Positions 47,911-58,317 of a DNA stretch of 64,000 bases are shown here, one piece after another (position 1 is the stretch's first letter; every line of letters starts with the position of its first letter). Both the position numbers and the translations under genes were made by a program. The stretch comes from Anthoceros angustus (lineage: Eukaryota; Streptophyta; Anthocerotopsida; Anthocerotales; Anthocerotaceae), in NCBI GenBank assembly GCA_010909165.1, contig VJWM01000044.1, forward strand, positions 1,240,001-1,304,000. The letters are read 5' to 3'. The notes under the pieces were generated by a model. That model saw only the letters and a program-made list of their open reading frames with translations, was not told where the DNA came from and ran no database searches.

Positions 47911-48603
47911 ATTTTGTTGAATCCAACCGGCATAATTGTGATATACTTTTTAGAATAGATCTAACCCACGATGATAGGCCCGTTTCCGTCGAGCACATTT
48001 CAAAGCTCATGAGTGTCTCGATGGCAAATTGTCTACATGGTAGTTGTGGTGGCCCTACAATTTTAGCAATTTTGTTTGAAGAAGAGCTAGGTAATGAAGA
48101 TTTTATCTACTACAAGAATCAAATTAGAGCAGGTCATTCAAGGTCTTTTTTTTCTTTGAAGCAGCCAATGATTTTCTCATGTGGAAACCTAATTAAGATT
48201 TATCTACTACAAGTATCAGACTAGAAATCTAAGCAATGATCAGCTCATTACAAAAGTTTATTAGCAAACTGGCACACCTGCAACACGACACAGCTTTACA
48301 TGAGATTAATCATGATAAGCTTTTTCAGCGACAAAAAATCAGCCATTTTGTATCCATTGTTGTGAAGGTTGCATGTGACAAGAGACATATTTGGAAAAAC
48401 CTATGTCTTGCTCAACCATTTAATTGCCTCTTTCTACAAAAGCTCCATATGTTCAAGGGCTGTACTCCAGATACAGATACAGATACATCGGAATCTATGT
48501 TTCGTAAACTATTAATCTGGTGGATTCATAGTATGGACGTAGTCAAGAAATGTGTCTCGGAGACTAATAGTCTACTCTAGTCAAAGAATCTATGTCTCAT
48601 GGG
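47911..48603. other. Transposon-derived spacer
   Basis: AT-rich sequence with fragments that look like decayed coding DNA but no readable frame. A GATACA(GATACA) run sits near 48470. Probably part of the same decayed element as the Harbinger relic to its right. Confidence 0.3.
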
Positions 48604-48798
48604 TCAAAGTTCTTTGAGACTATACCAACGGGACTTCAAAACTCCAATAGCATGCTCATTCATGAATTGACATGGGCGGACCCTAGCCACACAAGTGTTG
48701 AAGTCCATCGATATCCTTGCTTGGTTGCCTTGAATTATGCTAACAGCTAGAATGAGGCCTTCATTGCTCACCAAAGTACCGACCTTCTTCCAATACAT
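48604..48798 (-). mobile_element. Relic of a PIF/Harbinger-type transposase
   Basis: A 64-codon minus-strand segment ends MNEHAIGVLKSRWYSLKEL, matching the third-acidic-residue block of DDE_Tnp_4 transposases ((R/N)EHxIGVLKxRW). No other catalytic block is preserved nearby, so it is a fragment. Confidence 0.5.
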
Positions 48799-48959
48799 CC
48801 ATTTGTGTGAAGCAATTCACACAAGTTATATGGACGAAGACAAGTTATATCATGACAGCAACCCGGAGATAATACAAGCAATGGAAAAGCATAGGTTGAA
48901 ATATCCTATTATATCTATATATTTACTAAAAATTATATACCGTTATTGGGAGTTATTAG

Positions 48960-49972
48960 GTCTGTAAGTAGGCACTCGGGAGCCGGGCCGGGTGCGGGTA
49001 CGATGTGTGGGTACATGGGTGCATGGCACTGCATGGGTGGCTGGATTGGTAATATGGTATATACCCCAGGTAGGTATGTATGCGTAAATGAGCATGAAAG
49101 TAGGAGGTTGTGAGGACGAGTGGTCTGGTGAAGAAGATGCCGGTTGAAAGGGGTCGCGGCCAGCGGCCAGCAGCCAGCAGCCAGCGGCCGTTACGCGGCA
49201 GTGCAAAGCGCAAAGCGCCGCGCGGCCCTGACAAAGGTGAGTTTCGCCAGGGCCGTTACCCACTGCCCGGTCCCGGGACACCACCGCCACTTTCCGCTGC
49301 CGCCAAACTGAGGGACTTCCCCACCCGCATCCGCACCCGCACCGACACCGGCACCCGCCCGCGCTCGCGCTCCGGGGACGCCTCTAAGCCTCCAAGCTTG
49401 GCGGCTTCCGGGCCCCGCTAAACGCCTCGCTTCCCTTCCCTTCCCTTCCCTTTCCTTCCCTTCCCTCCCCCCTCGCCTCCGCCTCCGCCTCACCGGATTA
49501 CTTCACAGTTGGGAGAGCAAGTGCGGGACAGGAAGACGTTGGGGCACCATCCTCCGGGAGGGCGGAGGCGGGCTGGAGCCGCGCACCGCAGTGCGCAGTA
49601 GAGCAGAGCAGAGCAGAGCAGCCGAGCCGCGGGCGAGGGCGACCTCACCGGCGCCGGCGCCGGCGCCGGCTGGCTGGATCTCGTCCCTCTGCTCTCGAGG
49701 CCGGGTAATTCCGCCCGCCCGCCCGCCCGCCCGCCCTGCCGGGCCTGCTCTTCCGCGGCGCCACCATCTCTCACGCCGCCGGGCCATATCTTGATGGACG
49801 GGGCGGCTCCAGGTCGTGCGGGCTGAACGGATGGGCCGCTTCTGCTGCGTCGGCTGAGGGGCCGTCGGCGGCCGTGTGGTGTGGAGCTGCTCTGAGATCC
49901 GGGGCCGGGGCCGGGGCCGGCAATTGTGGTGGGAAGCAAGAAACGCGGGGGATCGGAGGTGGAGGGAAAGAA
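48960..49972 (+). promoter_or_regulatory. GC-rich, simple-repeat upstream region of the MYB gene
   Basis: Immediately upstream of the MYB start lie a (CTTCC)n pyrimidine tract (about 49430-49475), (AGAGC)5 (about 49600-49621), (GGCGCC)4 (about 49650-49672), (CGCC)6 (about 49712-49738) and GGGGCC repeats (about 49902-49920). Probably promoter and 5' leader. No TATA box is assigned. Confidence 0.5.
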
Positions 49973-52064
49973 ATGGAGGCCGAAAAGAGGGCTCCTGGGA
50001 TGAAGGGAGGGACTGCGGCAGCGGCGGGAGGCGACGACCGTATCAAGGGCCCCTGGTCTCCGGACGAGGACGCCATGCTCAATCAGCTGGTGGAGAAGGT
50101 CGGGCCGCGGAATTGGAGCCTTATCGCTAGAGGCATCCCTGGTCGGTCAGGGAAGTCTTGCCGGTTGAGGTGGTGCAACCAGCTAAATCCGGGAGTGAAG
50201 CGGAAGCCCTTCAGTGGTGAGTGAATGTGTGTATGTATGTGCCGCGGCTTGGCCTGGCTTGTGAGGATTGTTGTGTGCAGCGCTTGTGTGTGCTTGTCTG
50301 TCCTGTTGGTATCAAGAGGCTGGCGGCAGCAGCGGAGACACAGGTATGAGATTGATTCAGCTGTGCGGTGTGAATGGATCTAGGTCAATTGCAGTCCAGT
50401 TAGCTTGTCTGGTCTCATGTCCGTGCCGAATGCGCTCATGGTATGTGTCTGCCTTTCTTTGCATGAGCAGATTTGAAATACCAGTGCAATCTGAGGTGTG
50501 CTTGACTCTAGCGGGAAACCTTCTTGAAGGCGTGATACTTCTTCAGTGCATGTGAGACCTGGTTCATGTAAAAGTGGTTGCATGTTGGTGTGTGCCTCTG
50601 ATATCTCGTGTGCACCATGTTGTAGATTTTCTTTTACAGTCTGTAGCTGGCTCTAGTGTTGGTTGGTTCAAGAGCAGGGGTTTTATGAGATGGGAGGGGT
50701 GGCAATCTGCACCCAAGGAAGGGGTTTCCTTTTGTTTTACGTCTTTGTGGTGGCCAGAGTACAGCCAGAGTACAATGAGAGACCCGAGCTGGGCGGTTAC
50801 CTGCAGATGAGCTGATGGGTGTGGCCAGCCCTCGACTTTATCTTCTTTCTGTGGCTCCCTTGCGGCTGATACGTGTGTCATGTATTTGTGTTTCGCAGAA
50901 GAGGAAGACCGAGCTATCGTGGCAGCTCATTCCATTCATGGCAACAAGTGGGCCGCCATTGCTCGGATGCTCCCAGGGCGAACAGACAATGCAATCAAGA
51001 ACCACTGGAACTCCACTCTTCGCCGCAAATACATAGGGGATGACAGGGGTCAAAAGGAGGGTTCTTCAGATGGCTCAGATAGGTTAAAGGAGGAAATCAG
51101 TGACACGGATCGAAGCAAGTTGGGCAGGGATGACATGGATATGGATGATGTTGGTGATGATTCTGGCAATAAGGATGGAGGGGAGTATGAAGAAGACATG
51201 GCCATCTCCTCGGAAACCCCTCGAAATTCCTATTTCGAGTCAAAATTAAGGTCTGGGGTAAAAGGATCGAAACTAGGTGCAACGGACCAAGTAGGAAAGC
51301 CAAGTGCTATGGAAGAAGCCACACATGCTTGCCACATGACGGAAGCCATTGTCCGACCTATAGCCCGTCCCAGTGCATTCAGCAGCTACAGTGCTGTGGC
51401 AAGCAAACCTTCTTGCACAATGAAAGGTAGTGAGTATGGCAGGGACGAGTATGGGAATGGCTACAGTCCGTCCCTGTCACTTTTCCTCCCGTCCTGTGTA
51501 AATTTTGAGGAAGACTGCTCTTTGTTTGCCCCTCGTAATGCAACCATGAGTCCCCACTGGCGCTGGAACACACCGGAGGTTCCAAGCCATTGTGGCAGGG
51601 GCTGTTGTCCTCCTCAGCTCTATGGAACGCAAGGGGAGAATTCCATCTCTCCCAAAGGTCCACTGATGGGCCCTGACTATGTGGAATTTGCAGAAGATTA
51701 TTTTCCTACTTCAAGTGGATTCTCAAATCTCTCTGTCTACAGTGACATGCTAGGTGTAGGTGGAGCAGGTGCTGGAGGTGGATGTGGATCTCCAGCTTCT
51801 GAGATGCTTTCTTCTGCTATCAACTCTGCTGTTGCACAGATGATGCTGCCAATGTTTCATGCACAGATGCAACAGCACCAGCAGCAGGAGCAGCAGGGAG
51901 GTGGAGATAGCTGGCCTGGTGGCATAGACACAGGGGGAAATCAATCTTGCAACAGCGACCTCGTCAGTTTGATGAGGGGCATTGTTGCTAGGCAGATATC
52001 TCTCTACACCTCAGCTGCTGTTATGGCCCAGAAAACTTCCGAGCAGCAGGACAATAAGCAGTGA
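49973..52064 (+). CDS. R2R3-MYB transcription factor (MYB1/25/109-like)
   Basis: DNA-binding nuclear regulator. Two exons, 49973-50216 and 50899-52064, give 469 aa; the 682-bp intron falls between R2 and R3 (phase 1). R2 is [46 protein letters not shown]3 is [56 protein letters not shown] and AHxxHGNKWAxIA fit the MYB25/109 branch better than MYB44. The rest is acidic, Ser/Gly-rich and has Gln runs near the C-terminus ([12 protein letters not shown]), typical of activation regions. Target genes cannot be inferred. Confidence 0.93.
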
Positions 52065-52724
52065 TCTATACCACGAGAGATCACCAGTTGACCCTCTGAT
52101 ACTGTCAAAGGTACTGCGGTGCATGTGGTTTATGGTTGGACACTAAGGGAGGACTGTGGTCTTATGGCTGCTTTCGTATCCTTGGTACGATCCTCTGAAA
52201 CGTAAGCTACTCCCGCTTTAGTACCGTGGGACCTCGTAAACGTTAACCTTAAAGACCTCCCTTCCCGTTCCTGTTGCTAGCCATTGAAATTTGCAGGGGC
52301 ATAAGATAAGGATGGTCTTGTGGATGCACTCGTAACGTTGGTACGCTTCTTTCAGATGTAACTTCCAAACTTCAACCTTAACATCTATTCCCTCTCGGTG
52401 ATATCTGTTGCTAGCCATTGAAATTTGCATGGCTAGAAAGACTGGCTGCCTCACAGAACGCTAACTTGGTGATTAGGATTGTAACATACGACATTCTGAT
52501 GTTTTGTGGAAACTCGTTCGCAGTCACTTTGTATAGTGTACCGTTTTGAGTTGTGGAGTCCCGTGCCTTTTCCGATGTATCCATTCATTGTATGAATATG
52601 TGGACAGACGAGCATACGCTTGAAAATAAACCTTACATCGCGGTCTGTGGTGCAGGGACTTGCTTTAGCCCTGTTCGAGTGTTTTCTCAAGGCACTTTTC
52701 TTTTCTTCTTTGCTGCGGACGATT
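52065..52724. other. MYB 3' region
   Basis: The 3' untranslated side contains a direct repeat GTTGCTAGCCATTGAAATTTGCA (about 52273 and 52408). No further gene. Confidence 0.45.
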
Positions 52725-53110
52725 ATGGAATACCGATCTTGTCACTAAGCCGGGTGTGTGTGACAAGTTTTTTTCTATTGTACACGAAGATGCCTGCGCA
52801 TCTTCAAGATCCCTTCATCACATACGCACCACATCAGCGGACGACGGGCCGTAGGCGCCACAAAGTTTTTTTGTCTCGGAACTTGCCGCCTCGTGTTCCG
52901 ATCTCGTCATCCACTTTTCTTTCTGCCATTTAGGGTTTCTGTCAAACTCATGTTTAGGGTTTTCCTGCACCACACATGGACATATATATCGGATCGGACA
53001 TGTCTCGGCCCCGGTGGAAGCCAGGCGACTATGGGCATGCTAGTCGTTCAAGACTGCGTTTCCCTTTCACCGTTGCGGGTGGCCCCGGATGTTAGCCTCG
53101 AACATGTTTG
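52725..53110. repeat. Diverged copy of the hairpin repeat family
   Basis: AATACCGATCTTGTCAC, GTGTGTGACAAGTTTTTTTCT, GTGTTCCGATCTCGTCAT, TTAGGGTTT and ATATATCGGATCGG correspond in order to blocks of the longer copies at 55313-57250. It is an older member of the same family. Confidence 0.55.
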
Positions 53111-53469
53111 ATCCGGTGTTTTCCCCATCGTGCATCTGGTGTGCGTGCCAAACAAGGTGGCCATCGAAGGTGATGTCTACAGATGCTAATCGTGCAAACC
53201 TTCCTCCCTCTCGCCACTTGTCGTTTGAAACCGAACACGACTGCGGGAAGGAAACCCGTGCAATGCTGGCATTACAGATCTGAAGGTGCTTCACAGTCTC
53301 CCCTCATCAACATCATCAAACAGGGCAATGTCACTACAAATCCACTTCAAGTCCTACCAGACACCTGCCAGAACTGCCGCATGCCGCCATTCAACCAAAA
53401 ACACATTCGAACATAGTCTGCGCTCACACCTCATGGTGGGAGCGCTCGCAAATAGAAAAACACATCTCC

Positions 53470-54519
53470 CTACGCCCCAGTCAGTCCCGGAAGAGGCTCA
53501 GAGCAGGCCCTCCCTCCTCCTGTGCTTCGGAACTTGGCTCCTCCTCGGGCAGACTTGCGTTCACCCCCTGTGCTGCCTGATGGGGAGGGGCCGAATGTCC
53601 CTCCGAACCGGACATGGGAGGTGCACCCGGTTGTGCCATGGCAGGGCCAGGTGTAGCAGCCTATCCCTATGAGGTTGGGGGGGAAGCCAGGTGCATCCCC
53701 GGCACGAATGGGAAGGGTGGGGGACCCCGGAAACTGGAAGGCGTGGTCGGGAGGACAGTAGCCAGAGAGGGAGGTTGTCCACCAGCAGCAAACATGCCTG
53801 CAGATTGGCCGGATGCCATGGAGGATGCGACCATTGCTGCGTTCATGTACTCCATGAACGCAGCTGCTGTTGCATTTCCCACTGGCTGCGTTGTCGGCCT
53901 GGTCGTGGGGGTCCAATCCATCACTCCCTCCATGTCGGTGCAGTGGACCCTCAGGTTGCGCACCTTCTCCACCACTTCAAGAAGGAGGCTGATGGCGCCC
54001 GTCATGGCTGCGTCGATTGCAACTGCAGTCGACTTCGTCGTTCCTACCATACCCCGGAGCTCCATTGGAGCTGGAGGCTCGTCCTTGTTGCGGCCTTGGG
54101 AGGTGGCCCCCTCCCCACTAGTGCTGGCCCCATTCATGCCTCGCCGCACCGGGGTTCGCCCTCGGCACTCTGCTGCTGCATGTTCGCCGCCGCGCCGGGT
54201 GCCCGCCCCCCCACCCGGTGCACCCTCTTCCTCTTAGTCTGGCGGCAGCCTCGAGCTCAACAATGAGCTCGGCCAGCTCTTCCCTCAGCCTTGCTGCCTC
54301 CTCCGCTCCGCACCTTCGCCGCCCCAATCTCCGTTCGATCTTCTGACGGCGCTCCATGTCCGTATAGCGGATGCGGACGAAGTTCCCATTTTTATCGTAG
54401 ATGACCCTGAAGTGCCTGGTCTCTTCCACTCCATCCACACCTGAAAACCCAACTTGCAAACATGAGTAGCAGCCATGGCAAAGTTCACCACTTGCAAACA
54501 TCATTAGGAGCCATAACAA
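53470..54519 (-). CDS. Hypothetical gene, family unknown (possibly transposon-associated)
   Basis: Two adjacent minus-strand coding-like segments: 54118-54519 has RHFRVIYDKNGNFVRIRYTD followed by a charged helix (ERRLGRRRCGAEEAARLREE, LAELIVELEAA). 53667-54149 has PPAPMELRGMVGTTKSTAVA, LLLEVVEKVRNLRVHCTDME and a Met/Ala/Pro-rich end. They overlap in different frames, so an intron or frameshift is needed. Similar modular proteins accompany plant DNA transposons, but I recognise no domain. Exact ends are not determined. Confidence 0.25.
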
Positions 54520-54829
54520 AGAGAACTGCAGCCACCAGCATTGGCAACCCCATTGTAGTCACGGAGGATTGTGCTCGTTCACTTACCATCGGAGTCTTCC
54601 GATTGTTGTCGCGCTCTCCCTCGCCTTCGCTGACCCGTTGACCACTACATGGTGCCAGCGTGAGGGCTTGTGGCCCAGATTTGAGGCCCTTCCGGAAGTG
54701 AGCTGGGTGTAGGCTGCAGAAAAGTGTTTTTTGCGCTCCCACCATGACCTGGGAGCGCTGACAATGTGGATTTCTTTGTTCTGTCCTTTTGAGACGTGAG
54801 CCCAGTGGGGGTTTCTTGTGGTCGAATGT

Positions 54830-55050
54830 AAAGTCTGCTTGTGTGAATATGTTGTGGGCTATCGCGCGAGGCCTGTATGGCTGCGAAATGCAATCGCATG
54901 ACGCCTGGATGGCTGCGATAGCCAGGCGTGCGAGGCGTACATGGCGCCTCCAGGCTATCAGCCACAAAGGCCTGTATGGCTGCGAAAGGCAGTGGCGCTC
55001 GGCGTGGATGGCTCCTCCACGCTATCTGCCATAAAGGCCTAGTGACGGTT
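54830..55050. repeat. Short imperfect tandem/inverted repeats
   Basis: GGCCTGTATGGCTGCGAAA occurs at about 54869 and 54968, and GGATGGCTGCGATAGCC/GGATGGCTCCTCCACGCTATC form imperfect inverted pairs. Function unknown. Confidence 0.5.
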
Positions 55051-55312
55051 TCCTTATGGCAAACTGACGGGCAGATGGGGTCATGCGAATGGATGTGCGA
55101 TGGCCCATGTTCTGACAGCCCTAAAAAAGAAAACCTTGTGTGTCACAACCTAAAAAGAATCTTCACACACACACCACAGGCTTATTGATGAGATCGGGAC
55201 ACGAGGGCAGGCGCCCACGGCCGATGTCGTCAAGTGTGTGACACTAGAAGTTTTCCTGCCGCATAAACTTCTTTTGTCACCATCGAAAATACCCTAAAGG
55301 GCTTTCTGACGA

Positions 55313-55365
55313 GATCGGTATTCCATAGAGGACCAACTCACCCGCGTCCATATAGAATACCGATC
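55313..55365. other. Hairpin, copy 1
   Basis: GATCGGTATTC at the left pairs with GAATACCGATC at the right (11 bp), followed inward by ATAGAGGAC/GTCCATAT pairing. The loop is around CAACTCACCCGC. The same structure is at 56208-56260. Confidence 0.85.
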
Positions 55366-56207
55366 TGGTCACACGGGAGTGTGTGTGTGACTTTCTTTTT
55401 TTTGTCGGTGTATGCTACGAGAATATATCACGACACCTTTTAGATACTTACATATAATACACGTATAATACGTGCCACATCAGCTTCACGGGGTTCGTAC
55501 GCAAGGAAAAAACATTCTATCACACGTTCATCGGCCTGGTGTTCCGATGGTGTCATGCAGATCTTTTCTTGTTAAGGGTTTTAGGGTTTGCATCGGATCA
55601 GCACACATACATGTGAAACAGGCGGGCAACACATACATACAGGAATTTTTGTTCGCGAGTATGGCCCGCGTTGGCCGAGAAAGTGAATGCAAATCCTCCG
55701 CTTATACATGTTGCTTTCACTGTATGTGCAGGAAGGACAGGATGTGGGAGCAGTCCCTTTCACTGCTATGTGAAACTGCACCCCCGTAGGCAGCAGGCGC
55801 AGGAAACGTTGCAACCCCTTATGCAGCCAGTGCCAAACACTGCAGTCTTGCACGTAAGGGCAACGCACTTTCGGCCGCAAGCGGAGCGATGATGCGGTAT
55901 GCACCATTGCATCGTAGCGGCGCTAACGCAACCGCTGACAACCCTAACAAATTGTGGATGCCGCGGTCGCGGACATGGTATGTTGCTTGCTACAATGGCG
56001 CGGTAACGCAAATGACCTCAACGCAACCGTAACCCCAAAAGAAGAAAAGTTTCTGTGTGTCATGGAGTCATTTTGTGTATCATGTGATAGGTTGACCACA
56101 TCGAGACACCGGGGGGCCGCAGCTCCAACCGATGTGGTCATGCATGACATGCCAAAATAGTTCCGCCGTATGCATCCACAACCTAAAAATGTGGATGCCG
56201 TGGCGGA

Positions 56208-56260
56208 GATCGGTATTCCATAGAGGACCAACTCACCAAGGTCCATATAGAATACCGATC
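56208..56260. other. Hairpin, copy 2
   Basis: Same 11-bp GATCGGTATTC/GAATACCGATC arms with GAGGACC/GGTCC inner pairing. The stem is conserved while the loop differs from copy 1 (CAAG instead of CCGC). Confidence 0.85.
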
Positions 56261-57025
56261 CGTCACACGGTCACGGAGTGTGTGTGTGACTTTCTTTTTT
56301 TGCTCTGTATGCTACGAGAATATATCACGACACCTTTTAGATACTTACATATAATACACGATAATACGTGCCACATCGACTTCACGGGTTCGTGCATGAA
56401 AAACATTCTATCACACGTTCATCGGCTGGTGTTGGCTGGTGTCATGCATCTTTTCTTGTTAAGGGTTTTAGGGTTTGCATCGGATCAAGACACATACATG
56501 TGAAACAAAGGGCACATACAGAATTTTTGTTCGCGAGTATGGCCCGCGTTGGCGAAAGTGAATGCAAATCCTCCGCTTATACATGTTGCTTTCACTGTAT
56601 GTGCAGGAAGGACAGGATGTGGGAGCAGTCCCTTTCACTGCTATGTGAAATCGCACCCGTAGGCGCGGTAGAAACGCGTTGCAACCCCTTATGCAGCCAG
56701 TGCCAAACACTGCAGTCTTGCACGTAAGGGCAACGCATCACCACAACAAAGCGGAGACGATGACTGCAGCGCAAACGCCATTGCATACCGTAAGCGCGCT
56801 AACGCAACCGACAACCCTGGTGGATGCGCGGTCGCGACATGGTATGTTGCTTGCTACAATGGCGTAACGCAAATGACCTCAACGCAACCGTAACCCCAAA
56901 AGAAGAAAAGTTTCTGTGTGTCATGGAGTCATTTTGTGTATCATGTGATAGGTTGACCACATCGAGACACCGGGGGGCCGCAGCTCCAACCGATGTGGTC
57001 ATGCATGACATGCCAAAATAGTTCC

Positions 57026-57066
57026 GCCGTATGCATCCACAACCCTAAAAAAATGTGGATGCCGTG
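57026..57066. other. Second small hairpin of the repeat family
   Basis: GCATCCACA pairs with TGTGGATGC across an A-rich loop (ACCCTAAAAAAA). Versions occur at about 56170-56198 and, with a shortened left arm, at about 57199-57225. Confidence 0.7.
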
Positions 57067-57250
57067 TGACCAGATCGGTATTCCATAGGTTGACGACATC
57101 GGGACACGGGACACCGGGAGGCCGCAGCCCCAACCGATATGGTCATGCATGATGTACCGAAATAGTTCCGCCATATGCGATGGGACTATTTCTTTCTGTC
57201 CACAACCCTAAAAAAATGTGGATGCCGCGTGACCAGATCGGTATTCCATA

Positions 57251-58317
57251 GTCCAATACCTAGTTGGTAACGACTTTCATTATTGACATTAAAGTTAGAA
57301 TAACACATAAAATGCTCCACTCTATACTGTAGTATAAAAATAACATGCGCGGATGGCCATAAGGAGACAGTTTGGCGGAAACTGACGGTCCCTCTGACTT
57401 CCGCGTTCCGGCGAGACGATGTGGTCTCGAGCTCTGGCACACGGGCCGTCAAACATGTAAGGAGGCCTTGCGATGTGAAATAATTTATTAATCACCATTT
57501 GCCAACTACGAGATGGGACTGCACACCATGCATTTCTCGCTCGAAACTAACTGCATTCCTCAAGCATTGGGAATGCACAGCATTACGTATCTGCACCTCA
57601 ACCCAAGGGAAGAAGAACGCGTGATTCCAGAATGCAATTTCACATTCAACGACCAGGCACAAATTCTGATGCTTTCCGCGACAGGAACTCTCGAAAGGCG
57701 GACTGTGCTACTATGTTCCGGAAGGCGACTGACCTTGACCCGCTTTGCCAATCACGGACAATGACGAGGAAGAATTCGCAAATTTGATGCAGCATGTCTC
57801 GCATGCGCACTTTTTGGTGCAGCATTGTGCCAAAGCAATGGAAGACGAAATGAGGCAGCCAGGAGGAGATAGCGATGCTGCTGGAGCTGCTGTCGTTGTT
57901 GCCACCGTGGCACCAGCGGCCTAGGAGGCGGCCTCGCCTCTACGTGGCAAACCCGGCTGCTGCTGGGACCGTCACACTGCAGCACTCACTTAGGGAGCCT
58001 GATTATAGGTCCCTCAATGGTCGACGTAGAGGCAGTTCAGCCAACTACAGGCCTTTCCTGTTTCCACACGCGGCACCAAGCGTCCACTCAACTTATTAGT
58101 AGTTGTCTTTCAAGCTGGATGTGCTTTCAATGATGGAAACTATCGGATCCAAAACACTGTGGGGATGCAGCACTGAGGTCGTGTGTACCTGAATACAAAA
58201 ATCTACGGGCACTGAATCCGACAAGTTAAGTTGCCACCATCCGCAGGGTCTTCAGTACGGGAGATCTTACAGGCGTACATCTGCACAGTAAATATGCCGC
58301 TTCAGAGGAGAGGCCCA
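57251..58317. other. Intergenic, nothing recognised
   Basis: A plus-strand open segment of 83 codons (57513-57764) has no family resemblance and no supporting exon structure. Otherwise empty. Confidence 0.35.

Larger units (their letters stand above)
55313..57250. repeat. Long tandem repeat (~0.87 kb unit) with a 53-nt hairpin head
   Basis: Copy 1 runs 55313-56207, copy 2 56208-57072, and two short partial copies start at 57073 and 57236; each begins GATCGGTATTCCATAG. Copies 1 and 2 differ mostly by short deletions. Shared blocks include CTATCACACGTTCATCGG, AAGGGTTTTAGGGTTTGCAT, TACATGTTGCTTTCACTGTA and ACACCGGGGGGCCGCAGCTC. No protein family is encoded. Probably a non-autonomous element family or satellite-like array. 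Confidence 0.8.

Noticed and set aside
57513-57764. 83-codon plus-strand open segment
   Set aside because: Starts with ATG but resembles nothing known and has no supporting context.
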